Shown here piece after piece: positions 1 through 9,405 of a stretch of 64,000 nt of DNA. The notes under the pieces were generated by a model that saw only the letters and a list, made by a program, of their open reading frames with translations, did no database searches and was not told the DNA's origin. The stretch's first letter is position 1; each line of letters starts with the position of its first letter. Both the position numbers and the translations under genes were made by a program. The DNA is from Semisulcospira habei (taxonomy: Eukaryota; Mollusca; Gastropoda; Semisulcospiridae). The stretch covers positions 177,935,111-177,999,110 of the forward strand of contig BTPG01000001.1 of NCBI GenBank assembly GCA_036245525.1, in the 5' to 3' direction.

Positions 1-16
1 GGCCATCTCACGGCGG
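1..16 (-). repeat. End fragment of the I/Nimb-type LINE 3' tail
   Basis: The first 16 bases (GGCCATCTCACGGCGG) match the edge of the 3'-terminal tail found in the full-length LINE at 5099-11517 (here 5534-5549) and in the short copy at 31324-31375. The rest lies off the window. Seen directly; the LINE assignment is inferred from the full-length copy. Confidence 0.55.
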
Positions 17-125
17 ACAAAGCAAGAAGTCTCCACATTATCAGCAAAGTCTCCACATTATCAGCAGAGCCAAAAACTTTTGATCCATTTTTCATGCAGT
101 GAATAAATTTATTATTTTAATTTTT
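17..125 (+). repeat. Left arm of a ~100-bp inverted repeat pair
   Basis: This stretch is closely matched by the reverse complement of about 2435-2540; both include AAGTCTCCACATTA, TTTTGATCCAT and ATGCAGTGAATAAA. The left arm has a small tandem duplication of a ~20-bp unit. The pair may be the ends of a ~2.5-kb element containing the broken gene at 261-817, into which an RTE LINE later inserted, or just two oppositely oriented repeat copies. Confidence 0.6.
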
Positions 126-260
126 TTTTTGCATTCGAAAAAATGAGCAAACCAAAGAATATAATGAACCTTGTCTATCACTCTGCCATTCTAAGTGGAC
201 TAACGGTCACATATACTATGCTAGAGGGGGGGGGGGGGGAGGGGGGGGAGTCTTCTCAAA

Positions 261-817
261 ATGCATTCTGCAGACCTGGGCAAACTAGATTTCGAAGACA
301 AAGCTAAGCTAGTTGTGGTTGTCACAGCATCGATTTGCAACAAAAGAATTTCTTGTCAAACAAGGAATATTCCAGAAAATGTATCTATGAAAATAAAATA
401 ATTGCAACATTAGCTGTTATCATTGGTGGTGCTGTGGTTAATGCACTTCGTTTTAGTGGATCAAATTACCTCTTTTCAAAAGTTAATAAAGAAGAGAGTG
501 TGAACGAAATGAGACGACACAATCAAGCAGCAGAAAAACTGGACTAATTGGAGCAGGATTATGAGAAAAAAAGAATAGAAAATGAAAAACCCAGGCTGGA
601 AGGTCACTCACAGCACACATTTTCAAATGTTGATGATGCTATCAAAGAATACTACCTTGTAACTGGTGCAGAAGTTAGCACCCCGCAACCGAAAATTACC
701 GACTACTATCAACCCAGCCCACAACAAAGAAATGGAGAAATAATCTTTGTTCTTGTAGGCATGACATTTGTTTATTTCACAGGAGTTTTTCTTGCTAAAA
801 GAAATGACAAGCACTGA
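261..817 (+). pseudogene. Broken small unknown gene with N- and C-terminal hydrophobic segments
   Basis: No function is recognised. An open frame starts at ATG 261 (Met-His-Ser-Ala-Asp). A second frame opens near 335 and runs to a TAA at 545-547, then continues in that same frame to 817. The simplest reading is one gene with a frameshift around 320-340 and one nonsense codon. The product would have an early hydrophobic stretch (ATLAVIIGGAVVNAL), a charged middle likely to be helical, and a C-terminal hydrophobic segment (IFVLVGMTFVYFTGVFL) before a basic tail. It lies between the arms of an inverted repeat, so it may be mobile-element cargo rather than a host gene. I have an unverified impression of similar short proteins scattered in other invertebrate genomes. 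Confidence 0.4.
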
Positions 818-890
818 TGCTAAACTATCAAAAATACATTACTTCCAGATTGGCTACTGGAAAGGAAAAACTGCAATAGAAAAATTGTCT

Positions 891-2231
891 CCCCAAAAAA
901 GGTAACTTACATCAATGCCAGAACTATCGCATGATCAGTCTTATATCCCACCCAAGCAAAGTCATGTTAAAGATCCTACTGAACAGGGTGAAGCCACAGG
1001 CAGAGGAAATCATAGCTGAGGAACAGGCAAGCTTCAGACCAGGGCGCAGCACAACTGAGCAGATCTTCAACCTGAGAGTTCTATGTGAGAGATACCTCCA
1101 GCACCAGCAGGACCTCTATCATGTCTTTGTGGATTTTAAGAAAGCGTTTGACAGGGTGTGGCATGCAGCCCTTTGGTCCACCATGAAGCTATACAACATC
1201 AATGCCAACCTGATCAAAGTCATAGCAAACCTTTACAACAAGGCCACTAGCGCAGTCTGCTTCAACGGCAAAATAGGAAACTGGTTTAGGACTACAGTTG
1301 GGAGTCAGACAAGGCTGCTTGCTCTCACCTACTCTTTTCAACATCTTCCTGGAAAGAATCATGACGGACGCTCTGAAAGATCATGAAGGAACCGTCAGTG
1401 TTGGAGGCAGAACAATCACGAACTTGCGCTTTGCGGACGACATTGATGGCCTTGCAGGAACAGAGAAGGAGCTAGCCCAGCTGGTGGAAAAGCTGGATAG
1501 TACAGCCATTGCATATGGGATGGAAATCAGTGCAGAGAAGACCAAACTGATGACCAATAACGCCAGTGGCATTGGCACTGAAATCATGGTTGGAGGCCAA
1601 AAACTGGAAACAGTTAAGAAATTCAAATACTTAGGAGCCACTGTGACAGATGAGGGATCAAAACCAGAAATACTGTCCAGGATTGCGCAGACAACAACAG
1701 CACTGACAAGATTGAAGACCATATGGAAGGACAGAAACATCACACTCTGCTCCAAGATCAGACTGATGCGCTCCTTAGTCATCTCAGTGTTCTTGTATGC
1801 CTGCGAGTCATGGACCCTCACAGCAGACCTTGAAGGGAGGATACAAGCCACTGAAATGAGATGTTTTCGAAGGCTGCTTGACATCTCATACAGAGTTCAC
1901 ATCACAAACGAGGAAGTGGGAAGCAGAATCAGGCAAGCCATCGGGCCCTATGAAGACTTATTAGCCATTGTGAGAAAACGCAAACTGAAGTGGTATGGGC
2001 ATGTCACGCGTTCAGCAGGGCTTGCCAAAACAATCCTGCAAGGCACTGTGCAAGGAGGACGAAGGAGAGGAAGACAGGAAAAGATTGGAGGACAATATCT
2101 CAGAGTGGACAGGACTGAAGCTGGGCGATATGCTGAGAATGGCAGAGAACAGAGAGGAATGGAGGGAGCTGGTTGCTAAGTCATCAGTGGTGCCCCAACG
2201 GTCGGCAAGACTATGGGATATAGATAGATAG
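891..2231 (+). mobile_element. RTE-type LINE, family 1, 5'-truncated copy
   Basis: It begins inside the reverse transcriptase, at a point matching about 33468 of the other family-1 copy (32573-35777). It ends with the same 3' signature, GGGATATAGATAGATAGA, so the 3' tail is a short ATAG repeat. Orientation is plus. No clear target-site duplication was seen. 5' truncation is usual for LINE retroposition. Confidence 0.85.
931..2179 (+). pseudogene. Reverse transcriptase remnant of RTE family 1
   Basis: Encodes the C-terminal half of an RTE-clade polyprotein. Visible RT features are FRPGRSTTEQIFNLR, the catalytic-domain block VFVDFKKAFDRVW, GVRQGCLLSPTLFNIF and LRFADDID (the A/YxDD-type active site). 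After these comes the family tail with a WYGHVTRSAGLAKTILQG-type segment. Two overlapping frames (931-1386 and 1298-2179) meet at one extra G near 1301: this copy reads GTTGGGAGTC where the copy at 33880 reads GTTGGAGTC. The frame also shifts near the 3' end, and the N-terminal endonuclease is missing. Dead copy. Confidence 0.85.
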
Positions 2232-2434
2232 ATTATTTGTCTATTTTGTTATAAACGCCTTCGTTAGACAGAAAGCCCGTGTTGAGCTTTACCGCGTGAT
2301 GCGCCTGTCTGAGTCAGAAGTGGTGTATGCATCTGTTGTGCGAGAGTCTGTACGTGCGACTGTGAGTAAGTCTGCGTGCATTACACAGAGTGATAGACAA
2401 GGTTTATTATGTTCTTTGTGTCGCTCATCTTTTT
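2232..2434. other. Unassigned sequence between the LINE and the right inverted-repeat arm
   Basis: No convincing ORF, exon or terminal motif is visible. It would be the interior of the putative inverted-repeat element. Confidence 0.3.
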
Positions 2435-2540
2435 ATGCCACAAAATAAAATTAATATTTTTTATTCACTGCATAAAAAATGGATCAAAAGGTTTTGACAC
2501 TGCTGGTAATGTGGAGACTTCTTGCTTTGTTTTTGCAGTG
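2435..2540 (-). repeat. Right arm of the ~100-bp inverted repeat pair
   Basis: Reverse-complement match to 17-125, including ATTCACTGCAT, ATGGATCAAAAG and TAATGTGGAGACTTCTTGCTT. See the left arm. Confidence 0.6.
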
Positions 2541-2796
2541 TCTGATTTTTTGGACACTGAGTGTGTGGTTTATATTTTTTGTATAATTGGTAACCTACAT
2601 AACCAAATCCAACAACAAATCCGGCAACTATATATTTTGTTGAAAAGAAAAAGGGAGACTGCCAGTGCTAATATTTTAGGAAGATTACAATGTAAAGTAG
2701 TTAAAAGCACTGTCACGGGAGAGAAGTGTGCATGATAGACCAGTGATCATAGATCTACTTGGTCAAAGCACAAAACAAAAAAAGGATAGGAAAGAG

Positions 2797-3195
2797 ATTG
2801 ATTGATTGATTGATTGATTGTACATTGCTTAACGTCCCGACAGCAACAAGGCTTTCGCAGGACGTGCCTGCACTGCTTGTGAAAAAAAAACAACTAAACA
2901 GAACATTGAATGTATGTCGCCAGCCGGTCAAATACATTAAATAAACCTAACACATGGGGCCTAAATAAAGCTAAGACCATTTAGCAACACACATCCAATA
3001 TCAAGAGCTACAGGCAGTGCAGACAGTAGGGAGAGTGTTAAAAAGGCAAATACAGGTGAATGGACAAAGGGTAGACAGAAACACATGCCCCAGAATAGAG
3101 AGAAAAACCCACCCTTTGGGGCTGACCAGGGTGACCCTGGGAACTAAAAAGTACCTAACCCCACCCAAGTCCCCCAGGGCAGACCCGGGTGGGGG
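2797..3195 (-). mobile_element. SINE-like retroposon, copy 1 (complete)
   Basis: About 385-400 bp, read on the minus strand. It starts CCCCACCCGGGTCTGCCC and ends in GTCGGGACGTTAAGCAATG plus an (AATC)n tail, which appears as GATTGATT at the low-coordinate side. It is flanked by a 13-bp TSD, GGATAGGAAAGAG (2784-2796 and 3196-3208). There is no protein-coding potential. I could not find a clear pol III A or B box. The tail type and TSDs indicate LINE-dependent retroposition. Confidence 0.88.
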
Positions 3196-3240
3196 GGATA
3201 GGAAAGAGGGGCGCTAAGAAAATGACTGAAAGCAATGCAT

Positions 3241-3626
3241 TGATTGATTGATTACATTGCTTAACATCCCGACAGCAACAAGGCTTTCTCAGGACGTGCC
3301 TGCACCGCCTGTGAAAAAAAAAAAAGAAAGAAGAATATTGAATGTATGTCGCCAGCCGGTCGAATACCTTAAATAAACCTACGACATGGGGCCTAAATAA
3401 AGCTAAGACCATTTAGCAACACACATCCAATATCAAGAGCTACAGGCAGCACAGACAGTAGGGAGAGTTTAAAAAAGGCAAATACAGGTGAATGGACCAA
3501 GGGTAGATAGAAACACATGCCCCAGAATACAGAAAAAACCCCACCCTGTGGGGCTGACCAGGGTGACCGTGGGAACTAAAAAGTAGTTACCCCACCCAAG
3601 TCCCCCAGGGCAGACCCGGGTGGGGG
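3241..3626 (-). mobile_element. SINE-like retroposon, copy 2 (complete)
   Basis: Same family as 2797-3195. TSD TGAAAGCAATGCAT (14 bp) at 3227-3240 and 3627-3640. The paralogous empty site at about 4542-4555 has this 14-mer once. Confidence 0.9.
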
Positions 3627-3640
3627 TGAAAGCAATGCAT

Positions 3641-3916
3641 ATGGAAGCCCCCCCCCCCCCCCCCCCCCCCCCCCCCGAAGAGGGGCGTATCACATATCCA
3701 CTATTCCAGCCACTCAGTGCATGGAAATTTAAATCTAGGTCCCCCAAGGGGGATCCAGATATTTAGCCAGTGTGGCCAGCTGTTTCGGTGTTGGCGACCT
3801 CGTCAGCACACCATTCGGCATACTGGTGGAAGGCAGGAACCACTGCCTACCTGCAAAGACAGCCACATTTTACTGTGGTGTCTGCAGGGGCATACATTCC
3901 ATGCCACCACCTAGAG
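3641..3916. other. Poly-C tract (3648-3676) and unassigned spacer
   Basis: A 29-nt cytosine run is followed by about 240 bp without a credible ORF or known repeat ends. CATGGAAATTTAAATCTAGG (3719-3738) partly echoes, in reverse, the CTAAATTTCCATG target of the next SINE. Confidence 0.5.
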
Positions 3917-3929
3917 CTAAATTTCCATG

Positions 3930-4314
3930 ATTGTACATGATTGTACATTGCTTAACGTCCCGACAGCAACAAGGCTTTCTCAGGACGTGCCTGCACTGCT
4001 TGTGAAAAACAAAATAAACAGAACATTGAATGTATGTCGCCAGCCGGTCAAATACATTAAATAAACCTATCACATGGGGCTAAATAAAGCTAAGACCATT
4101 TAGCAACACACATCCAATATCAAGAGCTACAGGCAGTGCAGACAGTAGGGAGAGTTTTAAAAAGGCAAATACAGGTGAATGGACAAAGGGTAGACAGAAA
4201 CACATGCCCCAGAATAGAGAGAAAAACCCACCCTGTGGGGCTGACCAGGGTGACCCTGGGAACTAAAAAATACCTAACCCCACCCAAGTCCCCCAGGGCA
4301 GACCCGGGTGGGGT
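3930..4314 (-). mobile_element. SINE-like retroposon, copy 3 (complete)
   Basis: Same family and orientation. TSD CTAAATTTCCATG (13 bp) at 3917-3929 and 4315-4327. The tail here is ATTGTACATGATTGTACATTG rather than a clean GATT repeat. Confidence 0.88.
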
Positions 4315-4388
4315 CTAAATTTCCATGCACCCTAAGAGAGAACCTACTAAAAGGGGGAAAGGGTCGCAGTCGATATTGAAGTAATAAA

Positions 4389-4590
4389 TGAAAAAAAAAG
4401 GGGAGACTGCCAGTGCTAATATTTTAGGAAGATTACAAAGTAAAGTAGTTAAAAGCACTGTCAATGGAGAGAAGTGTGCATGATCGACCAGTGATCATAG
4501 ATCTACTTGGTCAAATTACACAAAAAAAAAAGGATAAGAAAATGACTGAAAGCAATGCATATGGAAGCCCCCCCCCCCCCCCCATTTTTA
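4389..4590 (+). repeat. Local duplication, empty-site copy
   Basis: Matches 2650-3680 with both SINE insertions absent. It reads through GGATAAGAAAATGACTGAAAGCAATGCATATGG without interruption (in two overlapping pieces) and ends in a 16-nt C run. This fixes the boundaries and the insertion status of the two SINEs. Confidence 0.85.
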
Positions 4591-4606
4591 TATTCTATAT
4601 ATTTTG

Positions 4607-5059
4607 TTATTTAGGTTTAGACTCAGTTGTTAGTCTCTCACTTTGTTGAGGGGGTGAGGGTGTTGGTAGTGGCACCGGTGGTGGGGCCAGTGCTGTTGAC
4701 AGTGGGTCAGTTACATGAACCTTTTTTGTTAACGCCTGAAGCTGTAATTTTTTTGGTCTGTTCCATTCGGCTAATTTTTTCCCTGCCTCTATCCAGCCTG
4801 GGCTTTTAGCCTTAGTCACAGTTTGAACCTGCGTCAAGACAGGGCTCGGTTGTGGAATCGTCTGGGTGTCGTCCAATAATTTTTCTTCCGCTTTAAAATT
4901 TATTTTAGAAAAATCGATATGACTCCCGGTAACAAGCAAGGTTACCACAGGTGCAAGGTAATTTCCAAACTTGTAAAACATAAGGCATGCTAATTTTGCT
5001 GATTGAACTGGAAACAACAGGGTTGCTTTCAAGATCATTTGATAGACTGTCACTATCAA
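4607..5059 (-). CDS. Hypothetical 150-aa protein, function unknown
   Basis: An open frame of 150 codons on the minus strand with no family I can name. Residues 1-50 are mostly hydrophobic; the centre is charged, with WIEAGKKLAEWNRPKKLQLQ; the C-terminal third is proline-rich (APPPVPLPTPSPPQQ). The GKKLAEWN-like stretch looks more structured than chance translation. It lies just outside the target site of the full-length LINE (5085-5098), so it belongs to older sequence, perhaps an element related to the broken ORF at 261-817. Unverified; it could be a chance ORF. Confidence 0.3.
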   Translation of the reverse strand: MIVTVYQMILKATLLFPVQSAKLACLMFYKFGNYLAPVVTLLVTGSHIDFSKINFKAEEKLLDDTQTIPQPSPVLTQVQTVTKAKSPGWIEAGKKLAEWNRPKKLQLQALTKKVHVTDPLSTALAPPPVPLPTPSPPQQSERLTTESKPK

Positions 5060-5126
5060 CAGGCAAGAAGTGGCTAACTGCTGTTGTGTATAGACAGATT
5101 CGGTTATTTGGGTTTAACGCCGAGCA

Positions 5127-5510
5127 TTCATTCATTGTACATTGCTTAACGTCCCGACAGCAACAAGGCTTTCTCAGGACGTGCCTGCACTGCTTCCGAA
5201 AAAAATAAAAAATAAACAGAACATTGAATGTATGTCGCCAGCCGGTCAAATACGTTAAATAAACCTAACACATGGGGCCTAAATAAAGCTAAAACCATTT
5301 AGCAACACACATCCAATATCAAGAGCTACAGGCAGTGCAGACAGTAGGGAGAGTTTTAAAAAGGCAAATACAGGTGAATGGACAAAGGGTAGACAGAAAC
5401 ACATGCCCCAGAATAGAGAGAAAAACCCACCCTGTGGGGCTGACCAGGGTGACCCTGGGAACTAAAAAATACCTAACCCCACCCAAGTCCCCCAGGGCAG
5501 ACCCGGGTGG
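5127..5510 (-). mobile_element. SINE-like retroposon, copy 4, inside LINE A 3' UTR
   Basis: Flanked by GGTTTAACGCCGAGCA at 5111-5126 and 5511-5526, which is the LINE's own 3' tail duplicated as target. The tail is ATTCATTCATTG instead of GATT repeats. It must be younger than LINE A. Confidence 0.9.
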
Positions 5511-5713
5511 GGTTTAACGCCGAGCAGGCGACTAAGGCCATCTCACGGCGGGATGGGTAAAAATCTGGTCAGCCAGACTAAAAGCAAGGTCTTAAGACAA
5601 GATGTAAATATAGATTAAAAATCTCAGGCTAAAATGTCGCACATGTCTGGAAAAGAAACGTCTACAGACTCTCAAAAAGGGCAAATAAAAAAATTCACAT
5701 AGTCTATGAATGC

Positions 5714-8700
5714 TCAGATCTTGTTAAAAATATTGCATTCTCTCAAAAAATTGAAGATTTTGTCCGGGGGAACATCCCGGAACAAAACCTTCAAGGAGTC
5801 TGCTGTGAAGTGTTTATATCTGGTGTCAATGAGGTCAGCACAATACAGCAAAAAGTGTCGAACAGAAAACTGCTCATCACAGGCAAAACACCATGGACGC
5901 TCATCCTGTTTAAGTAAGTAAGAGTGCGTAACATATGTGTGCCCGATGTGGAGCCGAGCAAGGACAGTCTCCTCACGGCGGCTGCCGCAGCGGAAAGGTA
6001 GACTGTCAGACAACTTAGGAAGAGCTTCATGAAGCTTGTTCCCTTCCTCTTTGTCCCACTCGGACTGCCACTCGCGGGCTATGTACGCACTAATAACAGG
6101 TTTAAAATCACTATAGACAGTCTGTGTGTCAGGGACAGGGTCACTGCGGGCACTGTTGGCAGCAGAATCTGCGATTCTGTTGCCTTCGATGCCCACATGG
6201 CCTGGAACCCAAATAAAAATGATGTCATAATATTCCTTCATCAAGTCCGCGTAGAGCTCTCTAATCTGCACCAGCAGTGGATGGTCTGTTCCCGCGCCCT
6301 GAAGGGCCTGCAGGGCAGAAAGAGAGTCAGACAGAATCAGGAAGTTCCTTTCCCGAGACTGATAGGCATGCTTGAGTGCTAGCAGAATGGCCTGCAGTTC
6401 TGCACTAAATACAGAGGAATGGTCAGGGAGACGGAGCTTAAATGGGCGTCTAGGATGGCGAGAGGACACTGCAGCCGCAGCCACTCTTCCATCCTCAGAC
6501 TTGGACCCATCCGTATAAAGACGACAATAGCCAGGAAAAATTGAAAGTTCATTGAGGCTCTGTTGGTATATGGCTGGTGGAGTACAATCCTTCTTGTGGG
6601 CAGTCAAGTCCAGCAAGATGTCAGGAACTGGTAGTAGCCAGGGTGGAGTGACGTGTTGCAGAGATTCCAAAACTTTGTCCAGGTCCACTCCGGCCGCCTG
6701 CAGATGAGGTCGGACACGGAAGGAAAGTGGACGGACAGCTCCCGGATGGGCATCGTAAATCTCTGCAAACGACGGGTTAAAAACACAATCATAGGCAGGA
6801 TTTTCTGGATGGGCCTTCAGCTTCAGAACGTAGCTGAGCATGAGGCGGATGCGGCGGAGCCTGAGAGAAGGCTCCCCTGCCTCTGCATACAGACTAGGAA
6901 CTGGAGATGTCCTGAAGGCTCCCAGACATATGCGCAGACCTTGATGGTGAATTGTGTTCAGACGCTGCAGAACAGACTTGGAAGCCGAGCCATATACCAC
7001 AGAGCCGTAATCCAGTTTGGACCGAACAAGGGCCCGGTACAGTCGAAGTAAGACGATGCGGTCTGCACCCCAGTCAGTATGACCAACGACACGAAGAATG
7101 TCGAGGGCCTTCCGACAAGAAGTTCTAAGGTAGTTAACATGGTTGCAGAAGGTCAATCTTTTGTCAAAGATGACCCCCAAAAACTTAGCCTCTTCAGCCA
7201 CCTTAATTGGCACTCCAGCAATGCTCAGGCTAGGTTCTGGAAAAAATTTCGTCTGGTTAGTAAAATGCACACAGACTGTCTTGGAGGGCGAGAATCTGAA
7301 TCCATTGAGAGACACCCACCCCTGGATGCGATCAACGCACAGCTGCAAGCGCCTCTCAAGGGACGCAAGTCCTCGACCTCGTGCACACAAAGCAAAGTCG
7401 TCCACAAACAAAGAGCATTCAGAATCATCCTTGACGGCCTTTACAATGTTATTTATTTTAATGCTAAATAAAACAGGAGATAGAATACTGCCCTGCGGGA
7501 CACCCATCTCCTGTTCAAAGGAGTCGGAGAGGGTGGAGCCCACACGGACATGGAACGACCTGTTGGACAAAAAATTGTGAATAAAAACGGGCAGATGCCC
7601 TTTAAAACCCATGTCCGACAAATCAGACATTATACCATGCTTCCAGGTAGTGTCATATGCCTTTTCAAGATCAAAGAAAATTGCATAGACATGCTGCTTG
7701 TTGACAAAAGCATCTCGGATAAAAGACTCAAAGCGGACTAGATGGTCAGTTGTACTACGGAAGCGCCGGAAACCGCACTGGAGGTCTGTGATGAGACCCT
7801 GTGACTCAAGATGCCACACCAGTCGGGCGTTGACCAAGCGTTCCATAGTTTTACATAAACATGATGTCAAAGCTATTGGCCGGTAGTTGCCCGGGTCGGA
7901 AGGATCCTTACCCGGCTTGGGAATTGGCACAACCACAGCCTGGCGCCAAGATGGCGGAAAATGACCGGTTATCCAGATATGGTTAAAGGCCTTGAGAAGT
8001 ACAAGGAGTGAATCCTCAGGCAGATGTGTTATGAGCTGATAATGGATGGTATCTAATCCAGCAGCAGAGTCAGTACATTTCTGCATGGCTTGCTGCAATT
8101 CTGAAAACGTAAAAGGGGCATTATAGTCTTCCAAGTTATCCGATATAAAATCACAAGCACAAGATTCTCGCTTCTCCTTCTCTCTCTGGAAGAAAGGTGA
8201 ATAATGCTCTGTTGAAGAATTATGGGCAATGGTGGAGGCAAGTAAATTGGCCACAGCCTTTTTATCTGTGACCAAACTGGCACCATCTCTAAGATGGCCG
8301 ACAGAAGCCGAGCCACCCCTGCCCCTAATTCTTCGAACAGCCTTCCAGACTTTTTGGGACGGAGTCCTAGAAGATAAAGATGAGACGAAGCGTCTCCAGG
8401 AAGCACGGCGTTCACGTTTAAAAATATAACGGGCTTTCGCCCACTGTCTTTTAAAGGTTAAAATATTTGCTTGCGACGGATTACGAAATGCACGTCGCTG
8501 AGCAGATTTGCGCATTGTTTGGGCCTTGCGGCACTCTTCATTGAACCATGGTACTCTCGGCTTCCGAGGGAGTGATGTGGAAGTTCTAGGGATGGTTTCA
8601 CCTGCAACCTCCAACAAAATAGAAGTAAAACAAGAAACAGGTTCTTCAGCTGACATGACCACCTCCTCTGTAAGACGAGACTGACAGAGAGAGGCAATCA

Positions 8701-9403
8701 GAGACCAGTTAGCTTTCTTGAGATTCCAGCGCCCCACCGGCGAATCCTCCTCACAGCTGACCGATGACAGGACTACTGGGAAGTGGTCACTACCACACAG
8801 GTCGTCGTGAACCTTCCAGTCAAAGTCCAGCATGAGAGAAGGATCACACACAGTGAGGTCTAGAACAGAACTAGATCCGGAACCTGAGTTAGAGTATGTA
8901 GGTGAGCCATCGTTAAAAACACATAGGTTAAGTTGAGAAAAAACATCTTCTAACATCTGACCTCTGCCATCATAGTGGTCACTACCCCAAAGGTGAGCAT
9001 GACCGTTAAAATCCCCCATGAGAATAAAGGGAGGGGGCAGTTGATCTACTAAGTGAAAAATATCATTGCTACAGACCCGCAGTGATGGTGGCAGGTAAAT
9101 ACTGCATATGGTTATGGTCTTTTTTAAGGTAACCCGAGCAGCGACAGCCTGAAGACAGGTGTCGATGCTAACGGGGCTACATAAAATTTGGCTACTAATG
9201 AGAAGAGCCGCTCCACCCGAGCGCCTCTCCGAATCAGAGCCTTTATGTATAACATTAAAACCATTAAAAGACACAGGGTCAGAAGTCTTCAGGTAAGTCT
9301 CCTGAAGAGATATGACTGAGGGGTTATAGAACTTGACTAAAAGACGTAATTCCTCAAAGTTAGCTCGAAAACCACGACAATTCCACTGAAGCAAAGAGTC
9401 CAT
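5714..9403 (-). CDS. LINE ORF2 polyprotein: endonuclease, reverse transcriptase, RNase H (1229 aa)
   Basis: Carries out target-primed reverse transcription of the LINE RNA. The N-terminal ~220 residues are an exonuclease-endonuclease-phosphatase nuclease (SLQETYLK, LMGDFNGHAHLWGS, GSDHFPVVL). The central RT has VVPIPKPGKDPSDPGNYRPI, AIFFDLEKAYDT, MGVPQGSILSPVLFSI and the active site LFVDDFAL. The RNase H domain follows (LYTDGSKSEDG, SAELQAIL, LSDSLSALQAL, WVPGHVGIEGNRIADSAA). A Cys-His cluster (CFACDEQFSVRHFLLYC) lies near the C terminus. The frame is open end to end. The ATG lies 2 nt after the ORF1 stop (TAA-TC-ATG), an arrangement suited to termination-reinitiation. Whether it is active cannot be told from sequence alone. 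Confidence 0.93.
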   Translation of the reverse strand: MDSLLQWNCRGFRANFEELRLLVKFYNPSVISLQETYLKTSDPVSFNGFNVIHKGSDSERRSGGAALLISSQILCSPVSIDTCLQAVAARVTLKKTITICSIYLPPSLRVCSNDIFHLVDQLPPPFILMGDFNGHAHLWGSDHYDGRGQMLEDVFSQLNLCVFNDGSPTYSNSGSGSSSVLDLTVCDPSLMLDFDWKVHDDLCGSDHFPVVLSSVSCEEDSPVGRWNLKKANWSLIASLCQSRLTEEVVMSAEEPVSCFTSILLEVAGETIPRTSTSLPRKPRVPWFNEECRKAQTMRKSAQRRAFRNPSQANILTFKRQWAKARYIFKRERRASWRRFVSSLSSRTPSQKVWKAVRRIRGRGGSASVGHLRDGASLVTDKKAVANLLASTIAHNSSTEHYSPFFQREKEKRESCACDFISDNLEDYNAPFTFSELQQAMQKCTDSAAGLDTIHYQLITHLPEDSLLVLLKAFNHIWITGHFPPSWRQAVVVPIPKPGKDPSDPGNYRPIALTSCLCKTMERLVNARLVWHLESQGLITDLQCGFRRFRSTTDHLVRFESFIRDAFVNKQHVYAIFFDLEKAYDTTWKHGIMSDLSDMGFKGHLPVFIHNFLSNRSFHVRVGSTLSDSFEQEMGVPQGSILSPVLFSIKINNIVKAVKDDSECSLFVDDFALCARGRGLASLERRLQLCVDRIQGWVSLNGFRFSPSKTVCVHFTNQTKFFPEPSLSIAGVPIKVAEEAKFLGVIFDKRLTFCNHVNYLRTSCRKALDILRVVGHTDWGADRIVLLRLYRALVRSKLDYGSVVYGSASKSVLQRLNTIHHQGLRICLGAFRTSPVPSLYAEAGEPSLRLRRIRLMLSYVLKLKAHPENPAYDCVFNPSFAEIYDAHPGAVRPLSFRVRPHLQAAGVDLDKVLESLQHVTPPWLLPVPDILLDLTAHKKDCTPPAIYQQSLNELSIFPGYCRLYTDGSKSEDGRVAAAAVSSRHPRRPFKLRLPDHSSVFSAELQAILLALKHAYQSRERNFLILSDSLSALQALQGAGTDHPLLVQIRELYADLMKEYYDIIFIWVPGHVGIEGNRIADSAANSARSDPVPDTQTVYSDFKPVISAYIAREWQSEWDKEEGNKLHEALPKLSDSLPFRCGSRREETVLARLHIGHTYVTHSYLLKQDERPWCFACDEQFSVRHFLLYCADLIDTRYKHFTADSLKVLFRDVPPDKIFNFLRECNIFNKI

Positions 9404-9405
9404 GA

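Larger units (their letters stand above)
2641..3680 (+). repeat. Local duplication, occupied copy (two SINE insertions)
   Basis: Flanking bases 2650-2796, 3209-3240 and 3641-3676 match 4389-4583 almost base for base; both share GGGAGACTGCCAGTGC, GTAAAGTAGTTAAAAGCACT and ATGGAAGCCCCC. The difference is two SINE-like insertions here, each with its own TSD. The poly-C run is 29 nt here and 16 nt in the other copy. Confidence 0.85.

Noticed and set aside
3017..3217. Conserved ~60-aa ORF (MQTVGRVLKRQIQVNG...) recurring in each SINE copy
   Set aside because: It is conserved because the retroposon DNA is conserved. The reading direction opposes the element's own orientation, and it varies in length at the SINE end.
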